From a virus: a DNA stretch of 38,376 nt. Within the stretch, counting starts at the first letter, position 1. Each line of letters opens with the position of its first letter. This document shows, in pieces, positions 37,785 through 38,376 of the stretch. Position numbers and translations under genes: made by a program. The notes under the pieces are model-generated. The model searched no databases and was not told where the DNA came from. It worked only from the letters and a program-made list of their open reading frames with translations. Location: IMG/VR virus record IMGVR_UViG_3300033571_012668, positions 1 to 38,376 of that record; one strand, written 5' to 3'.

Positions 37785-38376
37785 CTTTTTCAATGTCACT
37801 AGAAACGTAAGCACCTTTAAAAGAGGTTATGTTACTGACCCATACGATGAACCTACTTATCTTAGCTTTGGGATAGACTTTCACTTTGAAGGACTTGATC
37901 CTCTTACTGAGTATTCGCTTTGGGACAGCCCACTGTTCGCTAAGGGAAGCACAGCCAATCCAAACTCAGCTAGAAGCTATTTAGGATCGATCGGTAGAAA
38001 CTACATGGAAGAAGCACTAGGTACGTTTAGAGGCCTGCTTGAGTTCGTCTCTACCCAGGCACCATGGTATTTCCAAGGCATTACTGGACTAGAAAAGCTG
38101 CATGCGGCTTCGACTGACATGTTCAAGGCAAAGAAATACGATCAGGTACTAACCATTGATACGCTTGAGGCAGTCGATCTTAGGATAACTCAACTGGCTA
38201 ACCTTTATAGGTCAGCGATATATGACAAGGCAGCACTATTAGCCAGAGTTCCTGAAAACCTTAGATGGTTCTCAATGGACGTTTGGGTCGCGGAAACTAG
38301 AAACATTAGGTTCGAGATTCCAGGACTTGCAGGTAATGCCGCAAACGCGCTAGGGATAAACACGGCCGCAATAAAC
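37777..38376 (+). CDS. Tail/baseplate protein, 5' part only
   Basis: An open frame starts at the ATG at 37777, overlapping the previous stop by 8 bases, and runs off the right edge after 200 codons with no stop. It begins MYNFFNVTRNVSTFKRGYVT and contains APWYFQGITGLEKLHAAS, TIDTLEAVDLRITQLANLYR and ENLRWFSMDVWVAETRNIRF, a pattern of tail-tube-related or baseplate proteins in T4-like phages as far as I recall. No enzyme motif. It is probably co-translated with 36306-37784. Confidence 0.6.
   Translation, partial: MYNFFNVTRNVSTFKRGYVTDPYDEPTYLSFGIDFHFEGLDPLTEYSLWDSPLFAKGSTANPNSARSYLGSIGRNYMEEALGTFRGLLEFVSTQAPWYFQGITGLEKLHAASTDMFKAKKYDQVLTIDTLEAVDLRITQLANLYRSAIYDKAALLARVPENLRWFSMDVWVAETRNIRFEIPGLAGNAANALGINTAAIN

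Noticed and set aside
1-38376. CRISPR array, tRNA gene, integrase or insertion sequence
   Set aside because: I saw no regularly spaced repeats, no cloverleaf with a T-loop signature in the short gaps, and no transposase or recombinase motifs. A tRNA scan could still be run.

Overview
The window looks like a piece of a large tailed bacteriophage genome, a distant relative of T4, that infects a member of the Bacteroidota. The T4 side rests on recognisable core genes: portal (gp20-like), head completion (gp4-like), baseplate wedge (gp25-like, gp53-like), UvsW-type helicase, gp61-like primase and a family B DNA polymerase. The host side rests on secreted proteins with Bacteroidota-style signal peptides, one ending in a type IX secretion (T9SS) C-terminal sorting domain. 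Genes are packed tightly on both strands, often with ATGA overlaps. No stretch over about 150 bases lacks a gene, and I found no tRNA, CRISPR, integrase or insertion sequence.

Layout. 1-6582: small genes of mostly unknown function. Many carry a short aromatic motif near one end that resembles the T4 capsid-targeting sequence (CTS). 6591-7712: a structural protein and gp25. 7709-13910 (minus strand): a coiled-coil protein, portal, an unknown, gp4-like nuclease-fold protein, a small acidic tagged protein, primase, and the C-terminal part of a split DNA polymerase. 14028-15430: an unknown and a PhoH ATPase. 15449-23655: an apparent envelope operon of nine genes. It encodes a cohesin/dockerin/T9SS protein, two membrane proteins, a CsgG-like lipoprotein, a linker plus barrel-like protein, a C-type-lectin protein with a dockerin-like domain, a secreted nuclease, a small exported protein and a secreted zincin-like protein. 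23659-26208 (minus): UvsW, a UvsY-like candidate and a tagged protein. 26257-31451: a possible nucleic-acid end-repair set (HAD phosphatase, P-loop kinase, ligase-like/nucleotidyltransferase fusion, metallophosphoesterase). 31463-38376: a tagged large protein and tail/baseplate genes, including gp53.

Two themes stand out. First, about fourteen proteins share a motif of the form K-x-[FYS]-x-x-[FL]-[VIL]-x-E at the N-terminus, the C-terminus or internally. Most copies contain [LIV]-x-E, the kind of site cut by T4 prohead protease. This suggests a large set of proteins packaged in the head, one of them a nucleotidyltransferase. Second, the envelope operon could build a phage-encoded surface complex: a T9SS-exported protein with cohesin-like domains and a lectin with a matching dockerin-like domain, next to a CsgG-like outer-membrane pore. 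Both are inferences from motif reading.

Regulation. A late-promoter-like element, [G/T/A]ATAAATAA, recurs about 11-25 bases before many gene starts on both strands and resembles the T4 late promoter TATAAATA. Two other recurrent A/T-rich motifs may be early or middle promoters. One clear bidirectional terminator lies between convergent genes near 2800.
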